64,000 nt of DNA from JANYCO01 sp035535995 (GTDB taxonomy: Bacteria; Bacteroidota; Bacteroidia; Cytophagales; Cytophagaceae). The translations under genes were made by a program, and so were the position numbers. The notes beneath the pieces are model-generated. The model saw only the letters and a list, made by a program, of their open reading frames with translations. It ran no database searches and was not told the origin of the DNA. The stretch covers positions 62,001-126,000 of the forward strand of contig DATLOZ010000023.1 of assembly GCA_035535995.1 (NCBI GenBank), given 5' to 3'. Positions 27,462 to 35,833 of this stretch are shown piece by piece; positions within the stretch are counted from its first letter, which is position 1, and the number at the start of each line of letters is the position of its first letter.

Positions 27462-28721
27462 ATGAAACTCAACAGCAAACCTACGGCAGAAGTATTATTA
27501 TATAAGTCTAAAAAGCTAGCTGATGGTAAACACCCGATCTGTTTAAGGGTAACGTATCAACGGCAGCCGAAGTACTATTCTTTAAAAGAATCGGCAACAC
27601 CAGAAGAATGGATACAAATCAACTCCTTAAAACCTAAAAAAGAATACAAAAAGACAAATCTAACGATCCTAGCTGCCACACAAAAAGCAAACCGGTTACT
27701 CCAAAAATATGATTTGGATGATTCCATATTTTCATTTGACATTTTTGAAAGAGAATTCTTTGATGAAAAGCCTAAATCAGTATTTCGCCTGTTAGAAATT
27801 ATACAAGAGGATCTATTAAAAGAGGAAAGATTTGGTTCTTATAAAGCATACCGGGATTTGTATAGAATGCTTCTGTTTTACAAGAAAAATAAAGACTTAT
27901 TCTTTCATGAAATAACATCAGATTTTCTAGAAGATTTTGAAAAATTTCTAGTAATAGGAGTTCCTCCTAAGAAAGAAGGTTCTAAACCTAAAGGTAACGG
28001 CCCGACTTCTATAGGAATTTATATGAGACATCTGAGAGCAGTCTATAACCGTGCAATAAAATCTAAGTTAGCTTCACAGGAAAATTATCCATTTGCATCA
28101 TATAGAATCCGAACCGGTGTACCAAATAAAAGAGCTATGCAAAAAGATGTTATTCTAAAGATTTATAAATATAATCCTGAACCATATACGAACAGATGGT
28201 ATGCTAAAAATTATTTTCTGTTTGCCTATTTATCCCAGGGTATGAACTTTGTTGATATAGCAAATCTAAAATGGAGTAATATTATTAGTGGTAGAATAAA
28301 TTATGTTAGGCAAAAAACGGAAAGAACTAATAAAGAGTTGAAGACTTTCTCTATTAACATTACTAAAGAAATTGAATCAATTCTCAATCTCTTTAAACCG
28401 GAAACGATTAATAAAGATCAATACATATTTCCTATAATTGATCCTACTCTCTCAGGTTTTGCTTTATACAATTATATTAAAAATAAGAATGGCAATTATA
28501 ATAAAACACTGCATAAAATAGCTAAAGAGTTAAAAATTGAATTCAACTTAACTTCTTATGTAGCAAGACATACTTACGCCACTGTTTTAAAAAGAAGTAA
28601 TATTCCAACGGCTGTTATCAGTGAAAGCTTAGGCCATAGCAGTGAAAGCGTAACACAGAATTATCTTGATAGCTTTGATAATTCTGTGATTGATGACGCT
28701 AATAAAAATCTACTTTCCTAA
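27462..28721 (+). CDS. Tyrosine recombinase/integrase (Bacteroidota phage-type)
   Basis: A 419-residue site-specific recombinase. An N-terminal arm-binding domain (1-100) and SAM-like core-binding domain (about 105-210) precede the catalytic domain. The catalytic residues are Lys285 (VRQKT), Arg369-His370 in SYVARHTYAT, His392 in LGHSS and nucleophile Tyr401 in TQNYLDSF. The place of the first catalytic arginine reads SQGMNFVDIANLKW, so Arg is replaced by Asn, as noted for the IntDOT branch. It stands beside the tRNA-Thr fragment, so it should integrate and excise this element. A TATATTTG box at 27431-27438 fits the Bacteroidota -7 consensus. Confidence 0.93.
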   Translation: MKLNSKPTAEVLLYKSKKLADGKHPICLRVTYQRQPKYYSLKESATPEEWIQINSLKPKKEYKKTNLTILAATQKANRLLQKYDLDDSIFSFDIFEREFFDEKPKSVFRLLEIIQEDLLKEERFGSYKAYRDLYRMLLFYKKNKDLFFHEITSDFLEDFEKFLVIGVPPKKEGSKPKGNGPTSIGIYMRHLRAVYNRAIKSKLASQENYPFASYRIRTGVPNKRAMQKDVILKIYKYNPEPYTNRWYAKNYFLFAYLSQGMNFVDIANLKWSNIISGRINYVRQKTERTNKELKTFSINITKEIESILNLFKPETINKDQYIFPIIDPTLSGFALYNYIKNKNGNYNKTLHKIAKELKIEFNLTSYVARHTYATVLKRSNIPTAVISESLGHSSESVTQNYLDSFDNSVIDDANKNLLS

Positions 28722-28725
28722 TATA

Positions 28726-30372
28726 CTACCTGATTGGCTGAGCGATAATATATTTGACTTCATCAGCGCTAATCTCATACGTGGTAGATGCACTGCTAGC
28801 ACAAAAATTCCAATTTAAAGTTTTACCATCACTTGATACCCAAACAGTACCTGGTATTTCAACATGGTCATGATTCCAACCACATGCGCCGCCCTTACAT
28901 TCTATATGAGGGTTGATTATTACGTTCTGATTATCATTTACATTTATTGAACCTGTATATCTATCAAATCCCCATCTTCCATCAGTACATGCACAATCAT
29001 TAGGATCATCGCACTCCCAGCCATCGCGATTTTTTGTATCAATTCTTTGAGATATTTTCCTTACCATGAGTGGTTTTTTAGGTAACGACCAACCGGGTAA
29101 AAAATTCAGGTCAATAATATTAGGAGGAGATGGAAGCATATAATCTGATGGTTTAAGTGTTTTCTTTGTCAGAAAATCATTCTGCAGTTTTGTAGCATAA
29201 TCTAGATATTTATTGATTTGTATTTCGTTTGATTTAAATAATGAATCTAATTGATTTTTTATCGCAATGGGAAAAGCAGTGGGATACGTCTTCACAAAGA
29301 TAAGATCTGATCTTAACTCATAACATTTTTCTAGATAAGTTGCTAATGTTTTGTATTGATCATTGATCCAATCAATCTGTTCTCTTTTAAATCTACGTGG
29401 GTAATTATTTACTCCATTATAAGAAGAGAGATGTAAATACAATGTCTTAGGATTTTTACGTACTTCAACTGGAAACCTATTAATTCTAGCAACTATTTGA
29501 TCAATATCTGTAATAATTTCATCTTTACCTCCAGATTGAATTATGGTGGTTTTTAAAGAAGAGCTTTGAGATATTGATTGGAGACTATTCTTAAAATTAG
29601 CCTGTAAACTACCCCATACTCCTAATGAAGCATCAAGGGAGGCACTATTTGATATATAATCTTGTTCTGATGCAGAAACTACTTCCACTAAGGCATATAA
29701 TTTACCTCCCTGAACTCTTCCTAGTGCAAATTCTGTTCCGCAACTTCTAACAAAATTTTTATATGAATGGTTAATATTATCTTTTCCAACTTCCGAAAAA
29801 TCAACATTTTTCAAAAGTTCTGGTGATTTTTTTACTTCAATTTGAACTAATAAATATTGGGCAAATTTTGTTATATTCTGACTTGCAAATCTGGAATAAC
29901 TCATATCTGAACTAAATAAACCATAACTGACAGTTGCTTGCGCATCAAAATTTAATTGCTGCTTTAAATCAGAAAAATCTTTAATTCTTGTTATTACAAC
30001 TTTTGTTTCCATAGCACTGTCAATCGCTTGCAATTCTGATTCTGCTATACATTTACCACACCATGTTCCTGTAATTTCATCATAACCATAACCTAAAGAC
30101 ACATCGGGTGATTCCTCTCCTGTAACAGAAAGCATACTAAGACTAGAGGTAACGAATTGAGAAAATTTTCCATTTGACTTAACCATTATCAAGCGATCAT
30201 AATATTCACCATTTATAAGTTCAATTTTTTTGTTTTTTTCCGGTTGTGATTCCGATAAACCTTGAAGTAAAGGTTTTTTTTCATTATCTATTAATCCTTC
30301 GTCCTCTAAAGGAGTACACCGAACAGATACCATTATTATCAAGGGTAAAAAAGAAAAGTATATTTTTTTCAT
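28726..30372 (-). CDS. MACPF-domain lipoprotein (pore-forming fold)
   Basis: A 548-residue lipoprotein: hydrophobic leader then SVRC, lipidated Cys19, followed by an acidic patch (LEDE) resembling a surface-export signal. The MACPF signature lies near 205-225: YKNFVRSCGTEFALGRVQGG, with the GTEF-x6-GG spacing of the membrane attack complex/perforin family. Hydrophobic Ser/Gly-rich segments that could rearrange into a hairpin follow (SNSASLDASLGVWG). A C-terminal part of about 150 residues holds a Cys-rich loop (ECDDPNDCACTDG). Relatives in Bacteroidales act as antibacterial or host-directed toxins. It ends four bases from the integrase stop, on the opposite strand. Confidence 0.85.
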   Translation of the reverse strand: MKKIYFSFLPLIIMVSVRCTPLEDEGLIDNEKKPLLQGLSESQPEKNKKIELINGEYYDRLIMVKSNGKFSQFVTSSLSMLSVTGEESPDVSLGYGYDEITGTWCGKCIAESELQAIDSAMETKVVITRIKDFSDLKQQLNFDAQATVSYGLFSSDMSYSRFASQNITKFAQYLLVQIEVKKSPELLKNVDFSEVGKDNINHSYKNFVRSCGTEFALGRVQGGKLYALVEVVSASEQDYISNSASLDASLGVWGSLQANFKNSLQSISQSSSLKTTIIQSGGKDEIITDIDQIVARINRFPVEVRKNPKTLYLHLSSYNGVNNYPRRFKREQIDWINDQYKTLATYLEKCYELRSDLIFVKTYPTAFPIAIKNQLDSLFKSNEIQINKYLDYATKLQNDFLTKKTLKPSDYMLPSPPNIIDLNFLPGWSLPKKPLMVRKISQRIDTKNRDGWECDDPNDCACTDGRWGFDRYTGSINVNDNQNVIINPHIECKGGACGWNHDHVEIPGTVWVSSDGKTLNWNFCASSASTTYEISADEVKYIIAQPIR

Positions 30373-30505
30373 AACTAAGGGAGTTTGTTCTCGGTAAAAA
30401 TGATTTAACTATAACAAATAAGCAATACGCTTATAAGCGTATTTTAAAAACACTAGGCAAATTTCAAAAGAATATTCTTAACATTGATGAGCTATAGAAA
30501 CATAA

Positions 30506-30535
30506 AGTGGTTTGAAATTTTATTATCAAACCACT
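30506..30535 (-). terminator. Possible terminator of the leftward operon
   Basis: A 10-bp stem AGTGGTTTGA/TCAAACCACT with a 10-base A/T loop lies 13 bases past the end of the last gene of the leftward operon. The tail is only partly T-rich. Confidence 0.5.
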
Positions 30536-30547
30536 CATTAAATTTAA

Positions 30548-30889
30548 TTATTTTTTTCGGATGAGACTTAGTTGAATGCTTTCGATAGTTTCTTTCTTTC
30601 CACTTTTAACCCATTCATTTAAGCTTTCTTTATTGAATAATACCCGTTTCCCTTTTTTAAAATGAGGGATCAATCGCTTATAAGTAAGATTATAAATAGA
30701 TCGAAATGGTATATGTAAATATTCAGCAGCTTGTCTAATATCGAGAATTTCGTCTTTTATGCTTGATGAACCATTTTTTTCTTCCGAAATTACTTTTCTA
30801 ACAACTCTTTCGACCATTCCTTCAAGCTGATCTAGGCTTATTAAAATTACTTCACTCATAGCTTCACTGTTTAGTTTAGTTTTTATCAA
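30548..30889 (-). CDS. Excisionase-like helix-turn-helix protein
   Basis: A 113-residue DNA-binding protein. The C-terminal half is a MerR/excisionase-type winged helix: ILDIRQAAEYLHIPFRSIYN followed by GKRVLFNKESLNEWV. The N-terminal half is helical (VERVVRKVISEEKN). The layout is nearly the same as in the 109-residue protein at 44620. It is the last gene of the long leftward operon and overlaps the previous gene by 14 bases. It may control excision or feed back on the operon. Which of the two similar proteins is the directionality factor is open. Confidence 0.8.
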   Translation of the reverse strand: MIKTKLNSEAMSEVILISLDQLEGMVERVVRKVISEEKNGSSSIKDEILDIRQAAEYLHIPFRSIYNLTYKRLIPHFKKGKRVLFNKESLNEWVKSGKKETIESIQLSLIRKK

Positions 30890-32636
30890 AGAAATTCATA
30901 CTCCCTTTATTACCGTACCTGTTTTTATAGATTTGAATAACCCCATTCACCACTTCTCCGGCAATCTGCACTTCATGCTCCCAGTCTTTTCCTCCTTTGA
31001 ACAAACCGCCTTTAGTATTCTGCATAATGAGTATAAAAGCTGTATTAGGATTTGATTCTTTCATAGACTTGAATTGCTCTAAGGAAATTTTTAAATCTGT
31101 TATTGAATCAAAGATCACAAAGTTATAATCGCTGATATTGGCTATACCAAGCTTGGAGGTAAAGGTCACATTAGAAGGAAGAGGATTGAGATATTTATTT
31201 ACTTTTTCTGTAAGAGTAGCAGAGCCGAATTCTTCTGAAGTTGTATAGAGTACGCTACCAAGCGAAGAAAGGTATTTGGTAAACTTCAATAGTAAAACCG
31301 TTTTCCCAGCACCTGGCTCTCCGTGAATCATCATAGAAAAATTCTTTTCCGGTTTTCCGATCAGCTTCTCCCATTCACCGCTGAAAGACAATAAATCAAA
31401 TTTCATATTGGCAACTTCTTCAGCGGTCATAATACCGGCTAAGCCTTTGTTATACGAACAGGCTCCTCGCTTAGCATCTGAATATTTTCCCGAACGGCAT
31501 CTTCTCACAGACTTTCCTTTTGTGTCATATATATTGCCTATAGCCTTATCATGGCTTTTGCAGATACAGGCTAATCCGCTTAATTCAGCTTTTGCAAACC
31601 CTATCTTTTGTCCTGGCTTATAACCAGATTTTAGATAATTGTATATCTTCTGAAGCTTATCAGCGAACGGATCATTAGGATAAATTTTTCTATTATTGGC
31701 TGCATTGTGCAGGCGTTTTAAAAAGGAAGTTCTTTTTTCTTCTGAGATCTCTTTTCCCTGCATTCCAATGAATGTCTTTATAAATCCTACCGAAGGATAT
31801 ACTTCCTCGCTTCCTGAAATAGCAACCATCTTAGCTAGTGTGCTTTCTTCAATCTTAAATTTCTTTTCTCCTTTCATCTGGTTGTAAAACTCAACTAGAG
31901 TATCCTGTATATAGTTGATATGTTTTACAAAAGAAGAATGCTTTGTGATAAGCTTTTGTGAGATTGATTTTTGAAGTGCTTTAATAAAGGTAAGTATAGC
32001 ATTAGATGTCTTGATCTTATTGTGTAGCCCAACAAATCTTCGGATGAATTTTATTTCCTCGGTTAGATGATTAACTTTTTTTGGATTTGAAGAAATCATA
32101 GGTTTAGTATTTGTGTAATTATCTTTTCTGAAATCACCTAAGCCGCCAAGAATTTTCCCTTCATCTGCAAATGAATAATATTTATTTGCAGTAATAATGA
32201 TGTGATCGAGAATAATGATGTCCAAAAATTTACCACTGTCTTTAAATTTCCTTGTTAACATTATATCGGCATCACTAGGACTTGTATCGCCGCTCGGATG
32301 ATTATGTATAAGTATAATTTGACTGCACAAACATTTTAACGCTGCTGCAAAAATTAACCTCGGATCACCAATTACACCATTTACACCTCCAACACCTTGT
32401 ATATAATATCCTTTCAGCTCATTTGCTCTGTTTAAATACAACGCAATAAATTTCTCTCTGACCTCTATCGTATCTGTATCAAACAAACTTCTTCCAAATT
32501 CAGCAACATCTTTAGATTCGTTAAATTTGATATTTCTCATCTCTCTATCTGAGTTATATCGAATGTCTATTTCCGGTACAAAAGCACCGTCGTCTTCAAC
32601 ACCACATAATACTACCTTCGGCTTCTGCATTTTCAT
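30876..32636 (-). CDS. RadC/JAB-domain and RadA-like ATPase fusion protein
   Basis: A 586-residue two-headed protein. The N-terminal RadC-type JAB domain (about 40-165) keeps the metal motif HNHPSGDTSPSDAD (His111, His113, Ser121, Asp124) with an upstream Glu. A helical middle (190-350) and a Cys-containing segment (ACICKSH, RRCRSG, GACSY) follow. The C-terminus (about 420-586) is a RecA-fold ATPase: Walker A GEPGAGKT (439-446), Walker B NFVIFDSITD, and a late KNRYG resembling the RadA KNRFG motif. Similar ATPase halves are common on Bacteroidota mobile elements. It overlaps the HTH gene downstream. DNA processing or replication of the element is likely; packaging is conceivable. Confidence 0.8.
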   Translation of the reverse strand: MKMQKPKVVLCGVEDDGAFVPEIDIRYNSDREMRNIKFNESKDVAEFGRSLFDTDTIEVREKFIALYLNRANELKGYYIQGVGGVNGVIGDPRLIFAAALKCLCSQIILIHNHPSGDTSPSDADIMLTRKFKDSGKFLDIIILDHIIITANKYYSFADEGKILGGLGDFRKDNYTNTKPMISSNPKKVNHLTEEIKFIRRFVGLHNKIKTSNAILTFIKALQKSISQKLITKHSSFVKHINYIQDTLVEFYNQMKGEKKFKIEESTLAKMVAISGSEEVYPSVGFIKTFIGMQGKEISEEKRTSFLKRLHNAANNRKIYPNDPFADKLQKIYNYLKSGYKPGQKIGFAKAELSGLACICKSHDKAIGNIYDTKGKSVRRCRSGKYSDAKRGACSYNKGLAGIMTAEEVANMKFDLLSFSGEWEKLIGKPEKNFSMMIHGEPGAGKTVLLLKFTKYLSSLGSVLYTTSEEFGSATLTEKVNKYLNPLPSNVTFTSKLGIANISDYNFVIFDSITDLKISLEQFKSMKESNPNTAFILIMQNTKGGLFKGGKDWEHEVQIAGEVVNGVIQIYKNRYGNKGSMNFFDKN

Positions 32637-32641
32637 CGTTC

Positions 32642-32932
32642 TTACTTTTTATCTTTAACTTCACTATTACTAAGCTTTTCAAGTTGATTCGTAAGCTCTT
32701 TTAAATCCTTCGTGGCAGACTCTTCCCACGCTTTTAGAAAATTCTCATCTACTTGAAGCGTAGCCTGATTAAAATATGAATCATAGTCCGCTGCTTGAAG
32801 AATCTTTTTATCTATAAAGAACTTCCCTACTTCTTGATTGTCCTGCCTTGCAACTCCATACAGAATAATGCAGCAAGTCCTTTCACTTAGATTAACATCC
32901 CATACCTCTGATTTAAAATCAATCTTTATCAT
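32642..32932 (-). CDS. Small acidic protein, unknown
   Basis: A 96-residue protein with a beta-rich start (MIKIDFKSEVWDVNLSERTC, IILYGVARQDNQEVGKFF) and a helical, charged end (ATKDLKELTNQLEKLSNSEV). No family is recognised. It lies six bases downstream of the beta-helix protein gene and five bases before the RadC-RadA gene, within the operon. Confidence 0.6.
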   Translation of the reverse strand: MIKIDFKSEVWDVNLSERTCCIILYGVARQDNQEVGKFFIDKKILQAADYDSYFNQATLQVDENFLKAWEESATKDLKELTNQLEKLSNSEVKDKK

Positions 32933-32938
32933 AACATC

Positions 32939-34063
32939 TTATTCTAAATTACTATCACATGTAATCCCCGGTCCGGGAAGCAGATTTACTACAGATACAC
33001 TTCCCGACTGTGCATACGTACTCCAATTGTTGACAAGCTTGAATTGTGCATTAGCGTGTTCATTTTTAATCCAACCTGAACCATTGGAATTGTAGAAATA
33101 GCAATCTTTAATAATGAGATATTTATTTGTCCCAATACCTCCATACCCCTCTCCTATTTCGATATTATGGGTAGATGATCTTAGGACACAATGATCCAGA
33201 AATACTTTTGACAATTCAGCATTTTCATAATATTCTACAAGTCGTAAGAAACAAGTATCCCCATTGGTATTTGTATCGTTAGCTACCAATTCACATCTTG
33301 AGAATTTTAGTTTAAAATCATAGCCCGGACATGAAGCAGCATTGCCAATCAGAAAATTCCCCTGCAAATAACAATCCTCAAATGTTGCAGAGCCGGGAGC
33401 AAAACCACCACCAGCGTAATATTGAGTATCATTGTCATTTGAAATAAGTTTGCAGTTTTTAAATTTCAGAATTTTATTTAAACCAGAAGAGCCCAACTGT
33501 CCTATCAGTTGTTTGTTGCTAATAAAAGTCATTCCTTCAAATTCCAAATCGCAATCCATATAGGGCGTGATCATTGCCCAACCTCCGACAGGTGAATAAT
33601 CTGTGAAAGTTGCTTTGCCAAAGATTTTGCTTTTGATAGGATACGGATAGGTCATAATTAAACCATAGCTAAATTCAGTATTTATAAACGTCGGATTCCA
33701 CATGTAATAGTTCACCCCGTACTTGAGCGGTAAGCCAAATGATCCTAATACATAATTACCGGGGAACACAACAATTAAATCATTCATAGAAGCATTGACA
33801 GATGCCATGGCTGGGGTTTGATATGGTTTTAAGATATTACCTCTTCGTGCAGTAGTGTCATCGCCCGCTTGTCCATCTACATACAATACATTTCCAGCGT
33901 TATACCCCATGCTTTCGATCTTATCTCGAATAGCATTGCGTGAAGCTCCCTGAGTTGTATCCGCATCCCATATAGATGAGTCGTAAGGTTGATCAACAAT
34001 ATTTCCTCCGCCACTGCTACTATTAGGTCGATATAATTTGATCTTATTTAATCGCATACACAT
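32939..34063 (-). CDS. Right-handed beta-helix protein (receptor-binding/spike-like)
   Basis: A 374-residue protein without signal peptide. A short N-terminal region leads to NVLYVDGQAGDDTTARRGN, then PYQTPAMAS, the typical entry of pectate-lyase-like helices. Repeated turns follow (LEFEGMTFIS, ILKFKNCKLIS, ATFEDCYLQGNFLI, LKFSRCELVAND, LIIKDCYFYNSNG). Phage tail spikes and virion receptor-binding proteins often have this fold. Its place at the end of the structural genes fits a virion-surface role. There is no T9SS tail. The function is inferred only from fold and context. Confidence 0.7.
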   Translation of the reverse strand: MCMRLNKIKLYRPNSSSGGGNIVDQPYDSSIWDADTTQGASRNAIRDKIESMGYNAGNVLYVDGQAGDDTTARRGNILKPYQTPAMASVNASMNDLIVVFPGNYVLGSFGLPLKYGVNYYMWNPTFINTEFSYGLIMTYPYPIKSKIFGKATFTDYSPVGGWAMITPYMDCDLEFEGMTFISNKQLIGQLGSSGLNKILKFKNCKLISNDNDTQYYAGGGFAPGSATFEDCYLQGNFLIGNAASCPGYDFKLKFSRCELVANDTNTNGDTCFLRLVEYYENAELSKVFLDHCVLRSSTHNIEIGEGYGGIGTNKYLIIKDCYFYNSNGSGWIKNEHANAQFKLVNNWSTYAQSGSVSVVNLLPGPGITCDSNLE

Positions 34064-34434
34064 TACGAATAATATTCAATTCTTAATACATGATATTTCC
34101 AATACTCGGTTCCTGTCGCCCGGAAGTCTTCCAGATTCTTTTTCCCTTTTATTTCCAAAACGCCTAAATCTCCCAACGGCATTCCGTAATAAGGATTGGG
34201 AGGATTATTGATTGTATCAAATTGTTTGAAACGGATCACTTTAGTTTTATCAACTGAACTAATATCTGCTTCACAAATAATTAAAGCATACAAAGCTCCT
34301 TCGGGAATGGTAAGCTGAGAAACGTACGGCGCGAATACATTCAGTTCTTGATAACCTATACACTCACCACCCGTGATAAGCCCGTGAAGCAGCTCCGCAA
34401 TAACATTGTGAAAAGGCAACCGTGGAATTTTCAT
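34063..34434 (-). CDS. Unknown beta-rich protein of the virion-like operon
   Basis: A 123-residue protein with mixed beta content (PYVSQLTIPEGALYALIICE, VIRFKQFDTINNPPNPYYG, YHVLRIEYY). The middle NPPNPYYGMPLGDLGVLEIKG looks like a loop between sheets; part is shown here as PPNPYYG. Small proteins like this are often virion accessory or attachment proteins. It overlaps the genes on both sides by 1 and 4 bases, so it is translated together with them. Confidence 0.6.
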   Translation of the reverse strand: MKIPRLPFHNVIAELLHGLITGGECIGYQELNVFAPYVSQLTIPEGALYALIICEADISSVDKTKVIRFKQFDTINNPPNPYYGMPLGDLGVLEIKGKKNLEDFRATGTEYWKYHVLRIEYYS

Positions 34435-35177
34435 TTCTTTCCTCCTCCTTTCTGACTAGGTTTAGCTTTCTTATTCTTCCAATACTCCAGCGTTAGAAAA
34501 GGTGGGAAGTCAAAAACGCTATCCCCTTTAACAAAGAAGATCGCCAAAGCAAACATTGTCATCGTCAGATAAGCAAAATGCTTTCGCATTGCTCTTCTTG
34601 TCATCCGGAAATCAATAAGTGTATAGGTGAATTGGTTACCGTATAGCTTGCGATGTTTTTCGCAAAGAGCAATAAACTCGTTGAATTCATTTATGTTTTG
34701 GAATACCTGACAGCCTGCGGAATATTCATCAATGGCGTTGGTTACTCCTGTTGCAGAGGCATGATGAATCTCAATACCAAACATTCCGGTTTGCTCTGTA
34801 CCGTTATCCATATCAAGGATTGCATCACGGTTATAGTCTCTATATACCGTTACAGGTTTGGCTTGCACCAGGGCTGTATATTTACCCCGGTGCATTCCAA
34901 GCATAAAAGTATTTCTGTATTGTCCTTCTTTGAGAATTGCTGTTCCCTTTGGCATAGTAGGATTTTTCAGCCAATAAGTGCCTGGGTCAGTGGTAGCCTT
35001 GTAGATATGATGATTGGTCTTTCCTTTGTTGTCGCGATAGACAACATGAATTTCGTCGTCAAACCTATTAGCAATCGTTTCTGAGCTTCGCAGTCCTATG
35101 ATGTTCAATTCATACGGCCGTGTATAGATTTGCCAGCCTTTATCCCTGACTGGCCGAATTACTTTTCCTGTTCCCAT
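34431..35177 (-). CDS. L,D-transpeptidase-like protein with C-terminal membrane anchor
   Basis: A 248-residue protein. Residues 1-195 carry GLRSSE, TTDPGTYWL, GQYRNTFMLGMHRGKY, GIEIHHASATG and SAGCQVFQNINEF. The His (IEIHHA) followed by the SAGC motif resembles the YkuD active site, where Cys attacks the peptide cross-link. The C-terminus has one hydrophobic helix (AYLTMTMFALAIFFV) and a basic tail (KKAKPSQKGGGKK). It follows the lysozyme gene, so the two may open the cell wall together, during entry or release. The catalytic assignment is a motif reading only. Confidence 0.6.
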   Translation of the reverse strand: MGTGKVIRPVRDKGWQIYTRPYELNIIGLRSSETIANRFDDEIHVVYRDNKGKTNHHIYKATTDPGTYWLKNPTMPKGTAILKEGQYRNTFMLGMHRGKYTALVQAKPVTVYRDYNRDAILDMDNGTEQTGMFGIEIHHASATGVTNAIDEYSAGCQVFQNINEFNEFIALCEKHRKLYGNQFTYTLIDFRMTRRAMRKHFAYLTMTMFALAIFFVKGDSVFDFPPFLTLEYWKNKKAKPSQKGGGKK

Positions 35178-35292
35178 TTTTTCCGCTTTTTCCTTCCCAC
35201 AAATCCTTCAACTCCTTTCGGAAAATAAATACTCCGATTCCAAGGGCGACAATTCCAATTCCTATGAAGGATTGGGATTGTCGCCCACCTTG
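35140..35292 (-). CDS. Membrane-helix tail frame, possible -1 frameshift extension of the lysozyme
   Basis: An open frame without a normal start codon overlaps the 3' end of the lysozyme gene and ends inside the next gene. It encodes a Gly-rich hydrophobic helix (FIGIGIVALGIGVFIF) followed by a charged tail (RKELKDLWEGKSGKNGNRKS). Relative to the lysozyme it is the -1 frame. The change of frame could occur at the run of eight T (A8 at 35293-35300), which holds the slippery heptamer U UUU UUC in the lysozyme frame. The product would be a membrane-anchored lysozyme. Otherwise it may be a holin-like protein with a rare start. Confidence 0.5.
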   Translation of the reverse strand, partial: QGGRQSQSFIGIGIVALGIGVFIFRKELKDLWEGKSGKNGNRKSNSASQG

Positions 35293-35807
35293 AAAAAAAA
35301 CTTTTGAATCCGGTTTACCCAGCCTTGATAGAATTTTTGCTGCGAAGGATCACGTGTTACGATCATGCGCACAAAGTCAAGCCTTGCTGCTTTGAGCATA
35401 TTGAAAAGTTGTTCCTGATTGAGCGAATTGATTCTACTGATTGTTTGGCTTCCGAAAATTCCATCTGCATTCAGGCCAAGTAAAGTCTGTACTTTCTTTG
35501 CAATGATTGTCTTTCCTGAGTTATAGCCCCAGTCACAAATGATTTCTGCAATGCTCTGGTTTTTGATTTGGTCAGCTTTGAAATAATCCCAGAAAATTTT
35601 CTTGGCGATCATCTTGGCATCTTCCGGGGTAAGAAGCTTAATATCGCTCGCATCAATTTTATCATCGCCATTTTTATCATAGCCATTTTCTTTCCATGTT
35701 TGTAAAGTCACACCGTATTTTGTTGCTCCGCCTTTGTCATCTTTAACACTGGCATACCCTCCTTCAAGTACAAGCAACTTGTCTACAAAATTTTCAAACT
35801 TTGCCAT
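35262..35807 (-). CDS. GH108 lysozyme (N-acetylmuramidase) with peptidoglycan-binding domain
   Basis: A 181-residue muramidase. The family's catalytic Glu15 is in LLVLEGGYAS. The conserved DDKGGATKYGVTLQTW block, a calcium-loop-like DKNGDDKIDASD and EIICDWGYNSG follow. The C-terminal half is a PG_binding_3 domain (LLGLNADGIFGSQTISRIN). It cuts the glycan chain of the cell wall. There is no signal peptide, as for lysozymes that rely on a holin or are carried in virions. The 3' end contains a slippery run of eight T that could lead into a membrane-anchor frame. It lies between virion-like genes. Confidence 0.9.
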   Translation of the reverse strand: MAKFENFVDKLLVLEGGYASVKDDKGGATKYGVTLQTWKENGYDKNGDDKIDASDIKLLTPEDAKMIAKKIFWDYFKADQIKNQSIAEIICDWGYNSGKTIIAKKVQTLLGLNADGIFGSQTISRINSLNQEQLFNMLKAARLDFVRMIVTRDPSQQKFYQGWVNRIQKFFFKVGDNPNPS

Positions 35808-35833
35808 CTTTTCTTCTCTCCTTCTCTCTCGCT

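Noticed and set aside
30876..32636. Reading the RadC-RadA protein as a phage packaging ATPase
   Set aside because: The KNRYG motif and JAB domain point to RadA/RadC relatives. No packaging-specific motif was seen, so only a DNA-processing role is stated.
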